Shown here piece after piece: positions 1 to 10,895 of a stretch of 64,000 bases of DNA. The stretch is taken from assembly GCA_963921825.1 (NCBI GenBank), contig OY997593.1, positions 45,833,111-45,897,110 on the forward strand, written 5' to 3'. The stretch comes from Erodium maritimum. Its lineage: Eukaryota > Streptophyta > Magnoliopsida > Geraniales > Geraniaceae. Every line of letters starts with the position of its first letter. Within the stretch, counting starts at the first letter, position 1. A program made the position numbers and the translations under genes. Under the pieces are notes generated by a model. The model worked only from the letters and a program-made list of their open reading frames with translations, made no database searches and was not told where the DNA came from.

Positions 1-1
1 G

Positions 2-1119
2 GCTAGGCATCAAGAACTTGTATGTAATGAATATTGCTCTCTTAACTAAGTGGTGGTGGAGATTTTCTATTGACAATAATTACCTTTGAAAGAAATTCAT
101 TTGTGCTAAGTGTGGTTGGTGTATTGAAGACTGGACTTGTCTCAAATCAAAATCTTCTGAAATCATAATTTCCTAAGTTACATTCAAGCTCTTTTATCGG
201 ATCAGAAATTCAGTAGTGCTGTTGGATTCTCAAGATTGGAATTGTTTATAGTTAATGGCTTGAGGTTATATTTTTGGGGTGACATTTGGCTCTTGGAGGT
301 CCCTCTTAAATCTGGATACCAAAGACTTTATCATCTCTACCTTCACAAGAATATGAAGGTGGCTCAATTTTGGAATAATGACAATTGGTTCATTCACTTT
401 AGAAGACAATTAAGAGGTTGGGAACTTGAGGAATTCAGATCCCTGTTAGAATCACTTAACCTCTTTACACTACAAGACTCAAGAGAAGATAATGTGATTT
501 GGAAAATTCATCAGGCAGGCTTCCATGTGAAAAAAATGTATAATTACGTAGAAGATTCTAACTCTCATGAGCAATCTTGGGCTAAACTTATATGGTCTCC
601 TCTATTGCCTCTAAAGATTTTATCTTTTTCTTGGTTATCTTTTCATAAGGCTCTCCCTACTAATTTTTATCTGGACAGTAGAGGTCTGAATTTTAATCCG
701 GTTGACACTCTTTGCCCTTCTTGTGGTTTGGACTATGAGGAAATCAACCACCTCCTTTTATCTTTCCATACATCATGGTTAGTTTGGTATGCAGTTCTTC
801 ATTGGTGGGGCTTTTCTAGTGTTCAATTGGGAGATATTATAGGTTTTATTTCTTCTTGGTTGGACTTTAGTCCAAAAGCTTCTCTAAACCTATGGAAGAA
901 CATCTGTTTCATTACTTTATGGCATATTTGGTTGGGTAGAAATGAATTGATTTTTCAGAATACTACATCTTCTCCTCAAGTCATTCTCAGTAAAGTTCAA
1001 AGCTACTCCTTCAGTCTTGGATAGAATAAATTTAACAAAATCCAGACCTTCTCTTTTGATAGTTGGATTAGTTCTCCCAGAAGTTGTTTTAGAAAGAAGT
1101 TGATTCCCATATCCGTGTA
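2..1119 (+). pseudogene. LINE (L1-type) ORF2 C-terminal fragment with zf-RVT domain
   Basis: This is the last third of an L1-type ORF2, the protein that copies LINE RNA into the genome. From base 3 the frame reads as the region after the reverse transcriptase (LGIKNL..., a WWWRF motif) and meets an early TGA near 92. After a frame change it runs openly from 236 to 1024. The stretch around 560-800 is the zinc-binding domain at the C-terminus of plant LINE reverse transcriptases: conserved tryptophans, P-x-K, PT and RG, then CPSCG...E...HL. A TAG at 1022-1024 interrupts the frame, and homology-like reading continues to a stop near 1119. The upstream part lies outside the window. No A-tail or TSD is visible, so the 3' end is unresolved. 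It is a dead copy. Confidence 0.85.
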
Positions 1120-1238
1120 ATGCTGGAAACTGATGATTTGTTGATGGTTCATGATTTTGTGAGTTGATTTTGTGAGGTATAGTGCATAAATTAAAAAATA
1201 AATTTACAAAAGATATAGTGCTTAAATTATAAAATAAT

Positions 1239-1629
1239 GGGATAACGCTGAATCCTAACTGTGTTGGAAATGTGGTTTTCACGTCCTAACAGAGCTCACC
1301 TTTTTGTGACATGTCCTATACCAAATGTGTTTTTTTTACAAAACATGTAAAATGACACCAAAAAAGTGGTATAACGTTCGCATTCGATGGATTTTCCTCT
1401 TAATTTTTGTATAATTTGCATTTATCAGTGTACTACAAGTGGTAGGTGGTATAAATTTACTAAAAAACACTTTTTTGTGTCATTTTACATGTTTTTGTAA
1501 AAAAAACCACCTTTTGTACAAGACATGTGACAAAAGGTGACCTTTGGTATATGATATGTCACAAAAAGGTGGGCTCAGTTAGGACGTGAAAACCATCTTT
1601 CCAACACAGTTAGGATTCGGCGTTTTCCC
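1239..1629. mobile_element. Non-coding MULE-type MITE with long terminal inverted repeats
   Basis: The element is about 391 bp with long imperfect terminal inverted repeats. The left end starts GGGATAACGCTGAATCC and the right end is its complement, GGATTCGGCGTTTTCCC. The similarity runs more than 100 bp inward on each side, through GTTGGAAA, TTTTCACGTCCTAAC, CACCTTTTTGTGACAT and the ACATGTAAAATGACAC region. The flanks are 9-bp direct repeats with one mismatch (1230-1238 and 1630-1638, TAAAATAA plus T or A). Long TIRs with a 9-bp TSD are typical of Mutator-like elements. There is no coding capacity, so it would need a transposase from elsewhere. The middle, about 1370-1450, is unique sequence. 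Confidence 0.75.
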
Positions 1630-1638
1630 TAAAATAAA

Positions 1639-3270
1639 CTTACAAAAGATAGAATTGTGTTTCTAAAATTGGAAAAACATAAGGAAAATTCAACGATAAT
1701 AAATATATGAATATTACATAATAAAATATACTAATAATTTAGATTATAATATAGACATAAATATTTAATTTTAGTTTAAGTAGAATTATATTCTCTTATC
1801 GGTGACGGGTCTAAGAATTCTTGATAAAAGAGAAAACATCTCTTATTAAAAAATTATTAATTGTTAAGTTGAATAAAAATATTTGTATGCCTAATGATTC
1901 ATATGACTATATTTCAACACTAGATATAAATTGATTACAATGTAGTTAATGTTAATATGTGAGGTGTCGTTTTTTTAGAAATGATTCAAAACTAATTCGT
2001 TGTCAATGACTACAAATACTCATAGATATATACTACTAGATTATTGTGTCTTACATATAACTATTCAAATTTAACATACAAAAAGATGTGAATAAGGCTT
2101 TGGAAAGTGTTATAAATATTTGGAGTTTAAAAAGAACCTTTCAAAGTAAAATAGGGTTGAACATACAACATATTTTCAAATGATCATATATTTTTTTATA
2201 CAAACTTTGATTTAAGCCCGAAGATATCAAATTGAAGATATCTTAAAGCTCAATTATTATATGTAACTTTCTCAGGGCGGAGTATGCTGTGGAATACCAT
2301 TAACCCCCCTCAATCCACCATTGACGTAGATTTAAAGGGGACAATTGTATATGATCAATTTGAGCCATGGTAGGGGATCCAAAAAATCACAAGATCCCCC
2401 AATCACGTGTGAGTGCAATTAAGGGTAACAATGGATCTACCCCTAAAATGTGGGATGTTACCCTAGCTTGGGTCTATTTCTAACTTCTTTTGTGCACTCT
2501 TCATAAGCTTGCACTCCACGATAGTGAAACCTCGAATGGACACCTCTTTGGAAGCAAAGGGTCCTTGGGAGACCATGCAATGACCTAAAGCATTTCAACC
2601 AACGTGAGGGACCCTAAGTTGGGGGTATGCAAAGGTTGTAAGGAAAAAACTAAAAGGGGAAATATACTTTGGAATTGGCACTAAGGGAACTCCGTAAGCA
2701 GGATTTTCGAGATATATTGGACTAGGAGGATGCTCTAATCCAGAATTCATACTAGGTAGACCAGGAAATGCTGCTAAGTAGCCTTGCCGAGACCAGTGAA
2801 CTCCTAGATCAAGATCTGGTGGATGAGAGGTACCCCTAACCGATAGCATAAGGATGATAACTACATTCTCCACTCTATGTCGGCCACCCTGTTCAGCCTT
2901 CTATCATGAAGTCAAGTTCAAAACTCTAGCATTCGTTTTTCGTCGTAGGAAACATGTCTCTGGTAAAAGACATTATCGCCTCTTTTAAGGCAAAATATAA
3001 TTATTGACAACCACTTCTGTATTGTAGGCTATAGTAAATTATCTAATTTATGCTTTATGTGTTGTGTCATCATCCTCTTTATTAGGTTTTTAACGATTTA
3101 GAGTTCTTAAACCTAAGATTTAAAAATAACAAATCAATTAGGCGACTTTGGCTACGCCAAGGGAGACTACTCCTCGATTTGAATACTATTGTCATGATTA
3201 TGTATTATCATAATAATAATCAAACACTCACTTCCTTAAATAATATAGTCGTCCATTTGTCTCCATTTCT
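1639..3270. other. AT-rich intergenic stretch, no recognised gene
   Basis: Bases 1640-2270 are strongly AT-rich without a long reading frame. Bases 2270-2880 are richer in GC and hold one 92-codon minus-strand frame (2595-2873), rich in proline and glycine, that I do not recognise. Its codon pattern and surroundings give no support for a real gene. The rest, to 3270, shows nothing I can name. Confidence 0.5.
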
Positions 3271-3486
3271 TATTTATTTGATCAAATAACCAAGTGCTTG
3301 AATTTTCCATCTGATGGTCTGAATTTAAATCAGCAATACGAAACTTATTACACTAATTAGGACAAATGAAACTCGCGACACTAAGTGGGACAAATGAAAC
3401 TTAAGTGTTAGCACAACATGGTGGCATAACTTATTGGAACATGTTATTGTCTGCTACAACCATCAACCCTTGATTTGTAAGACCCT

Positions 3487-3930
3487 TCAATGGATGTTGG
3501 AGGTGAACGCCATGATGTCAGGATCGCGTTGAAGGTTGTGCAAGCTGTGCAGATCCAAGCTGAGCCATCCTTCAATCCCTTTACCATCTCTTTCGTCCAT
3601 CAATCCGACGACATGGGAGGAGCTCGTCCCACTCAGTCTTTCCCACCCAAAATCCACGTCAAATTGACCCATCCTACACCAGCTCATGAAGCCGTACACA
3701 TCTCTATTGCCACCTTCACTTGCTTCCATCACCCTCCTCCAATCATTCTCAATCATCGCCTTCAACGCATCAGCATCCAACACTGACACTTTGGCGAGAA
3801 CATCTCCAATGGCATCCCTTGTAAGACTCACCAACTCACACAACTCCACCGAATCACCGTTTGGATCGAGCCGAGCCACAACTCGCATGAAAAAGTTTCC
3901 ACAAAAAAACGTTAGAGCATTCACAACCAT
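3487..3930 (-). pseudogene. BAHD acyltransferase 3'-terminal fragment
   Basis: This matches the C-terminal third of a BAHD (HXXXD-type) acyl-CoA-dependent acyltransferase, a cytosolic enzyme family that acylates specialised metabolites. It aligns with the C-terminus of the fuller copy at 14482-15788: shared stretches include SLTRDAIGDV, SWCRMG, DFGW, GWLSLDL or AWLSLDL, and DPDIMAFTSN. The structural DFGWG motif reads DFGWE, so the last glycine is changed, and about eight residues around HGVAIL are missing. The N-terminal part with the HXXXD catalytic motif is absent, and homology stops near 3925. The 3' flank is also shared: 3270-3340 resembles 14358-14420, including ATTTATTTGATCAAA. That points to DNA duplication rather than retrocopying. 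Confidence 0.8.
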
Positions 3931-4143
3931 TCACCCTAGAGATAGTTGAAAGCAGAAAAGTGGGGTCTCTCTGAAATTATTTTGCAGTTCATTATAGCTT
4001 AGAGGTTAAAAAACACTCTGAAATGGGCTAATTTGAGCCAAAAGCGACGCTTTCCAACGTCGGTACTAATATTGTTGCATGGAAAACACCTCATGAAAAC
4101 ATCGTTTAAATCATTATTTCTGTGTCGTTTAATCGGTGTTTAC

Positions 4144-4159
4144 AAAACACCGTCTCCAA
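4144..4159. repeat. 16-bp target-site duplication, left copy (LINE 4160-5568)
   Basis: AAAACACCGTCTCCAA occurs here and again, identically, at 5569-5584 directly after an A-tail. It defines the insertion site of the ORF1-only LINE between them. Confidence 0.9.
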
Positions 4160-5568
4160 TCACACTTGGGTTGCAGAAAAAATGAGCATCTAAATTAACA
4201 ATTTCAACACTTGTAAAACAGGAGCAAAAAGGATGAAGTATCGAACTACGATTCGTACTGTAAGATTGTTTCTCGTTCAAGTGCTCAACCTACTCACCAT
4301 GGTAAGGCTCGATCTCCGGCCAAGTCAAAGCATGTGGTGGCTGGGTCTGGTAAAACTCGTTCAAAGAAACAGCACAAGGATGGTCATGGCGCTCTGGTTG
4401 TGTCGACATCTGCGGGTTCTGAAACTCGTGGAGGTGTTTAGGGGCAGCAGCTTTGGGTAAGAATGTCGTTTCTCCGACGACTGCGTACCAGGGAGTTGGA
4501 GGTGAAGCTGTTGGTGTGAATGACGATGTCCCTGTTTTGGCCATGAAACAGAGTGTGCTGGTGTCAAAACAGGGTATCGCAAGTTCTGTGATGGAAACGT
4601 CTGGTTCCGGTGAGGCCCGTGTGGAAGGATCACACATGGAAAGCTCGAGTGGTGGCGCGCCGGTGGTTACCTCCGGCAAGCTTTGGTCAACTTCTATGGC
4701 TAACCCTTCGCCGGAGATTTCGAATCGAGTGGAGATCTCCGTTCCAGTAGAGGATCCGCAAATCACGGTAACAGATTTGGAGAATCTCAACGTGATTTGT
4801 GGCGATTCTGTTAAATGCGATCCTGTAGCAGTTCCTGCCGAAATTCTTGGTCCGTCTCGAGTTTCAAATTCTGCGTTGGAACCGTGTGGGGAAGATGAAA
4901 ATAGTTTGGTTCAAGCCTGCGTGCTGGGCCCTAGCAGTGAGGCCCGGTTGGAGGATCAGGCGGCCCAGGTAATTTTGGGCCGGCCTGTTGCAGAAGCCCA
5001 ACCATTGGCTGATTCCCTTGAACCTGTACATGATGCAATGGTAGATCACAAGGAAGCCGAGCTCGGTGTGTACGCAGGAGGAGCTTTAGAGCAGGGTGTT
5101 TCATCCGGGGATTAGTCCGGTCCATGGAAGGATGCTCTCCTCAAACCTCCGAAACGTCTTAGTCGGGCTCCTGTATTTCTTTCGGACTATGTTACTGATA
5201 AGGTTTTTGGTGTGAAGCTCCCACCCATTCAGAACGTGTCTCAAAGAGTGATAGATCATTTGCAATCTTTCGACAGACACTTGGAGGAAACCCTCGCGTC
5301 TAAGGCTCGTAAAGGAAGGCCTAAATCAAATTTGGTACCTCGTTCTCATAATACCAGGTCTAAAACCCGGGCCTTCAAGGGACCCAGTAATCCGAGCTCG
5401 GAGAGTGAGTGGTATGAAGAAGATTAGGGCTTGTTTTGACCAGTTTTTTGTTAAGGGATTGTTCCCTGTTTCTCTTTCGGAGACTTTTGTAATCGTGGTT
5501 GTGAACTTTTGGTTTTCTCCTTCTTGGAGATCGACCTTCAATAAAATTTTAGCGCTTATCCAAAAAAA
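4160..5568 (+). mobile_element. LINE-derived insertion carrying only ORF1 sequence
   Basis: A 1.4-kb retroposed unit is bounded by a perfect 16-bp TSD (4144-4159 and 5569-5584) and ends in an A-tail at about 5562-5570. It holds the C-terminal half of an ORF1-like protein and then a short T-rich 3' region. There is no endonuclease or reverse transcriptase. The last bases before the tail (CGCTTATCC-A) match the 3' end of the LINE at 10896-13145, so both belong to one LINE family. The copy is therefore truncated at its 5' end and has also lost ORF2. Its own protein could not move it. It sits about 230 bp from the truncated BAHD fragment. Confidence 0.85.
4223..5427 (+). pseudogene. LINE ORF1 C-terminal region (broken)
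   Basis: Plant L1 ORF1 encodes a nucleic-acid-binding chaperone. What remains here is the low-complexity C-terminal half. Bases 4223-4438 encode a basic segment rich in K, R, S and H, which ends at a TAG (4439-4441). Reading resumes in another frame at 4453 and continues to 5427 through one in-frame TAG at 5113-5115. The last part is again basic (ASKARKGRPKS, then NTRSKTR). The same kind of GR-K/TR-rich C-terminus is seen in the ORF1 copy near 45.4 kb. No RRM, DUF4283 or zinc knuckle is present, as expected if the N-terminal half was lost by 5' truncation. Lesions seen: one frame change with a stop, plus one nonsense codon. Confidence 0.65.
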
Positions 5569-5584
5569 AAAACACCGTCTCCAA
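5569..5584. repeat. 16-bp target-site duplication, right copy
   Basis: An exact second copy of 4144-4159, lying directly at the end of the A-tail. Confidence 0.9.
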
Positions 5585-7607
5585 AAACGTCGTTGACTAC
5601 GAATGCTGGTAACTTATTTCAAAGACATTTCCTAAACATAACCTATTTTAAAGACATTTCGTAAAGAAAAAAACTATATGCCTTATTCAAGTGTTCGCTT
5701 AAAGCTCCAAAAGTTGTTGGGTCGGCTTTGTATAGGCGGATATTCATTCGAGGGTGGGGGATTTTCATCTACACGCGGTTGCAGGTTTGGATTATTATAA
5801 TCCACGACCTGCCTACGATAATGAACATTTGACGTATTTCATTTGCAAAATATGCATGTCGATCGGATAAAATCCACGTGAGCTGCAAACTGTATATCAA
5901 AACCTAAGATGAAATTTACTAATTTAGATTAAAAAAAAACATTTTCTTGATTCAAACAATTTTTAGACAACTAGTTACATTACAAAAATTATACACTTGA
6001 TTTTATTACAAAAATATTAATTTCCCATAAAGCTTTATAGTATAAATTGGTTGAAATGTGTATTAAATCGAGATTAGAACCATGTGCGAGAGGTGAACAC
6101 CTACGGATGTATCTACCCTAATCTATAATCCTCCATATGGTAATGGATCAATTAAGTTCAATCCATCATCCATCCACGGACATATGGAGTCACTGAATGT
6201 TTTTAAACACCCCTGCCTGACATATATACCTTGGAGATGTCTCAGAAGTAACAAATAATCCCCATTGGTTATAGTAGTGAGGCAAAGTGGAGGTTCATCT
6301 TCATGAACTTTAATCATCCCACTTTGTACCCGATGTCCCCGTTCCTCTAACCACAGTACCACAAATCATCTTTTTGTTGATCACCGCTTTTCCTTGAATC
6401 AATGCATTTAATTAACCTTCTTATTAATTAAAACCCCAAAGTAGGAATATATTTCTATCGTAAGTATTTATTTGAACGGAAATGTTACTGAGACTACATA
6501 CCTATGAGACATAGGAGATGGCAAAGGCTGGAATCCCTCAGAAACATAAAAGAGCACCGACAATCAAGCACGATCTCAAAACCAGAGATATCCTCATGTT
6601 TTTTTAAAGTTAAATAAGATTCCTTACGTTGTGATAACCATATCATACGTAAGTTTTTCGGTGAAATGACTATTTTACCCATCACTATTCAAACAAACAA
6701 CAATTTTACCATAACAATGAAAATCAAAATTTAACTATTTTTTATTCTTAATCTATTTCCTGAATTAAAATCATGATTTATTATTAAAAACAAAACAAAA
6801 AGAACAACATTGTTCTTTGATGATACTGCTCGGATCTGGAACACACTGGAGAGAAGATGATGACTCCCATCACCGGCGTGCTTCATAGAGCAATAAAACT
6901 CGAGACCCACGGCGACGAAAGATACAAATTTGTACCTGAATCTTGTCTTATATATAGGGAGGGTCTCTGCTACGAACTCAAATTGGGCTGCGAACTGTGC
7001 GAGCCAATTGCGATCGTAGATGGAATTTAATTCACGGCCAGTTGTGTGCTACGATTCCGCGTGTCTTCAACTGATACGCGCGCGGATGAAAGGGCAATTG
7101 TGTAAAACACGACAATATTTCAAACTTTTGAATCTTGTGATCGAATCGCATCTCCTGATTGAAAGGAAGTAATCACATTAATATGCAATGACAGAATACG
7201 AAATTCAAAATCAAATAAACGATCAACGCATAATCAGCAGTACATCAAAATTCGATCAAAACCTTTACATGGTTCGCATTCGTTTGCAAACAACTTCTCA
7301 GGCGTAAACTGCATTCTTCGAATACTTCAGTCAACATTGTTCGAGATAATACATATTGGTTGCGACTCAAGATACATCGAACGAAGTATGTAAGTATTGT
7401 ACAGTGCTTATTGAAATGCAATATGTAATATGCTCTGTAAATCTGAAATATGCTTGTTATCTGGTGTGAATTACACTTGAATATGATGCAAGTTATAGGT
7501 GTCGATTCATGTTCTATATAATTCTAATGCACCTTTACATATTATATTATTTTGATTGTGATTAACTATAATAATAATACACAGACGTTTCCATACCTAA
7601 ATATTGA
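5585..7607. other. Intergenic sequence, no recognised gene
   Basis: Mostly AT-rich. Short minus-strand frames at 6123-6362 and 6494-6685 have no recognisable motif. Around 6840-7090 the sequence is richer in GC and contains a TATATATAGGG string near 6950, which could be an old promoter or leader, but I cannot connect it to a gene. No LTR matching the copia element that starts at 7608 is visible here. Confidence 0.5.
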
Positions 7608-9809
7608 AAGGGGAAAGGTAAAATACCACCCCGAACGAACATACAGTGGGAACCCACGTGTCACTTCTGTAAAAAGAGTGGACATATTAAGAGGGATTGT
7701 CCTAAGTTTGTCAAGTGGCTTGAAAAGAAAGGTACTTTCATTGGCTTTCCTATTTCGTTAGTGTGCTTTGAATCTAATATGGTTGAAATATGTCATGACA
7801 CATGGTGGATTGATTCTGGTTGTACAATCCATGTTACGAATGTGTTGCAGGACTTGCAAAACCCGAGGAAGCCATTAGGAAGTGAGCAACTTATCTATTC
7901 GGGAAACAAGATAAGCTCACATGTGGAGGCTATTGGGGATTGCATTTTGGTTTTGAGTAGTGGTCATGTTTTGAACTTGGAAAAGACCTTTTTTGTTCCT
8001 AAGTTTTCTAAGAAACTTATTTCAGTATCAAGACTTGTACCTTTTGGATATTCCTTTCATATTTCAGATGAACCCCTTCAGTTATTTTATAAATCTGAAC
8101 TTGTTGGGAATGGTACAATGTCTAATGGTCTTTTTCGTATTCATTTGCAAAACAATGACTGTTATAATGCAACACATGTCAATGCTGGTATAAAGCGTTG
8201 TGTCATGAATGAGGACTCTTCTATGTTGTGGCACCGGAGATTGGGACATATCTCCATTGATAGGATTAAGAGATTGGTAAAAGATGATGTACTTAGTACT
8301 TTAGATTTTACTGATTTTGAGATCTGTGTTGACTGCATTAAAGGAAAGCAGACAAACAAATCAAAGAAAAGTGGCAAGAGAAGTTCAAACATATTAGAGA
8401 TCATACATACGGATATATGTAGTCCAGATATGGATTCGTATGGTCAGAAACATTTCATCACCTTTATAGATGATTACTCACGATATATGTATCTCTACAT
8501 ACTTCATAATAAGAATGATGCATTAGATGCATTTAAGGCATTCAAGGCCGAAGTAGAGAAACAATGCGGTAAGCAAATTAAGATCGTGAGGCTGGATCGT
8601 GGTGGTGAATATTATGGTAGATACACTGAGGATGGACAAGCGGTGGGTCCGTTTGCAAGGTTCCTTCAAGAACATGGGATAGTTGCTCAATATACTATGC
8701 CCGGTTCGCCTGACCAAAATGGTGTAGCAGAAAGAAGGAACCGGACCTTAATGGACATGGTTCGGAGCATGTTGTGTAGCTCCGGTCTTCCAAAGTCCTT
8801 ATGGATAGAAGCTCTTAAGACGGCCGCGTACATATTGAACAGAGTTCCAACCAAGGCTGTTTTGAAAACGCCATTTGAGTTGTTTAAAGGTTGGAAACCA
8901 AGTTTGGGTCATGTACGCATTTGGGGATGCCCGTCTGAAATAAGAGTCTATAATCCGTTAGAGAAGAAGCTTGATCCCCGGACCATTAGTGGGTATTTCG
9001 TTGGATATGCTGCACGGTCCAAGGGATACAGGTTTTATTGTCCATCCTATCACACTAGATTTGTGGAATCAAGGAATCCTAAATTTCTTGAGAATGACTT
9101 GATGAGTGGGAGGGATCGATCTCAATACAGTTTTCCTGAGAAAGATCATTTAGTCAATCAACCTCCTGTTTCAACTAATCAAGTGATTATCTTAAATGAT
9201 GCACCTGAAGTGTGTGCTGAACAGCAAGCTAATCAAGATCCAATAGCAGCTGATGATAATCATGGAATTTCACAAATTGTTGACGATCCAGTAGATGAAG
9301 TTGTTCAAGATTTACCTGAAAACATTGAGGAACCGGTTGTACAACATGATCCTCGTGAGTTTGTTGATCAACCATTAAGGAGATCTACTAGAATAAAGAA
9401 GTCGGCAGTTCCTAGTGATTATGTAGTGTATTTACAAGAACATGACTACAATATTGGAGCCGTAGATGATCCTGAAACGTTTTCACAAGGGAAGAGTTGT
9501 GAAAAGTCAAATTTATGGTACAATTCTATGAAGGACGAGATGAATTCCATGAGTTCTAATAGAGTTTGGGATCTTGTCGAGTTGCCATTTGGTGCAAAAC
9601 TCATTGGGTGCAAATGGGTCTTTAAAACAAAGAAAGACTCATTGGGCAACATCGAGAGACATAAGGTTAGACTCGTGGCTAAAGGATTCACTCAAAGGGA
9701 AGGAATCGATTACAGTGAAACATTTTCACCTGTATCTAAGAAAGATTCTCTTCGTATTATTTTAGCATTGGTTGCGCTTTTGACTTGGAAATTCATCAGA
9801 TGTATGTGA
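7608..9809 (+). pseudogene. copia Gag-Pol, first part: zinc knuckle, protease, integrase, start of RT
   Basis: The open frame starts after a TGA. It first gives the CCHC zinc knuckle CHFCKKSGHIKRDC (7660-7701), the RNA-binding end of Gag. Protease follows with active site IDSG (DTWWIDSGC, about 7797-7823). The GAG-pre-integrase motif is at 8226-8345 (LWHRRLGHIS...C..C..GK). The integrase core has its catalytic residues in TFIDDYSRY and LDRGGEYY, and the glutamate in NGVAERRNR (about 8460-8755). The reverse transcriptase start (W..AM/DEM, GCKWVFK, KARLVAKG-like, ETFSPV) is at 9520-9740. The frame is lost near 9780 because one T appears to be missing in a T run, and translation stops at 9809. 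The rest of RT continues in the next frame from about 9785. Confidence 0.85.
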
Positions 9810-10895
9810 AAACAACATTTCTCAATGGTAATATAGAGGAAGAGGTATACATGACTCAACCTGAAGGTTTTACCTCTAGTGCTGGTGATCATTTGGTGTG
9901 CAAACTTAAGAAATCCATATATGGGTTAAAACAAGCCTCCCATCAGTGGTACTTAAAGTTTCATGATATTATCTCTTCATTCGGATTCGAAGAGAATATC
10001 ATGGATCAATGTATATACCAGAATGTTAGTGGGAGTAAAACTTGTTTTCTCATTTTGTACGTGGATGATATACTACTTGCAACCAATGATAAGGGACTAC
10101 TTTGGGAGGTGAAACAATTTCTTTCTAAGAACTTTGATATGAAGGATATGGGTGAAGCTTCTTATGTTATTGGCATTAAGATCATAAGAGACAGACATAA
10201 GGGTGTTCTCGGTTTGTCTCAAGAGTCCTATATCAATAAAGTCTTAGAAAGGTTCCGGATGAAAAATTGTTCACCAAGTGTAGCTCCCATTGTGAAAGGG
10301 GATAAGTTCACATTGGACCAATGCCCGAAGAATGAATTTGAAAAGGAACGAATGGACCAAATTGCCTACGCTTCGGCTGTTGGAAGCTTGATGTATGCTC
10401 AGGTTTGTACTAGACCTGACATAACATTTGTAGTAGGAATGTTGGGTCGATATCAGAGTAATCCAGGTGAGTACCACTGGAAGGCTGCAAAGAAGGTCAT
10501 GAGGTACCTTCAAGGCACTAAGGACTACATGCTTATGTATAGGCGAACTCATAACTTGGAAGTAATTGGCTATTGTGATTCGAACTACACTGGCTGTGTT
10601 GATTCACAGAAATCAACATCAGGATACATTTTTATGTTAGCCGGTGGAGCCGTATCATGGAGGAGCGTAAAGAAAAGTCTAATTGCTACTTCCACTACGG
10701 AGGCCGAGTTCGTGTCTTGTTTTGAGGCTACGTCGCATGGTGTATGGATGAAGAGTTTCATTTTGGGGCTTAGAATTATGGATCCTATATCTAAGCCCAT
10801 AAGGATATACTGTGACAATTCAGCTGCGGTTATTATGGCTAAAAACCACAAGAGTGGTAGTCGAAGTAAGCATATCGACATTAAGTATTTAGCCT
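9785..10895 (+). pseudogene. copia Pol, second part: reverse transcriptase and RNase H
   Basis: This continues the same polyprotein after the one-base frameshift. It holds the RT palm with VKTTFLNG, KSIYGLKQA and the catalytic YVDD box (LILYVDDILL, about 10050-10080), then RNase H with SNYTGC, STSGYIF, ATSTTEAEF and the CDNSAA stretch (about 10570-10835). The catalytic residues look present. The frame is cut inside the RNase H ending (SKHIDIKYLA) by the LINE inserted at 10896 and resumes after it at 13146. Because the frame upstream is also broken, no full Pol protein can be made. Confidence 0.85.
10883..10895. repeat. 13-bp target-site duplication, left copy (LINE 10896-13145)
   Basis: AAGTATTTAGCCT is repeated at 13146-13158 after the A-tail. 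It lies in the copia RNase H coding sequence (KYLA). Confidence 0.9.

Noticed and set aside
2595..2873. 92-codon minus frame rich in Pro and Gly
   Set aside because: No family motif, no neighbouring exon and no start context; kept only as a remark in the intergenic entry.
6297..6330. A 23-base string (AACTTTAATCATCCCAC...) also found at about 42242
   Set aside because: Too short and without matching flanks to call a repeat family or a TSD.
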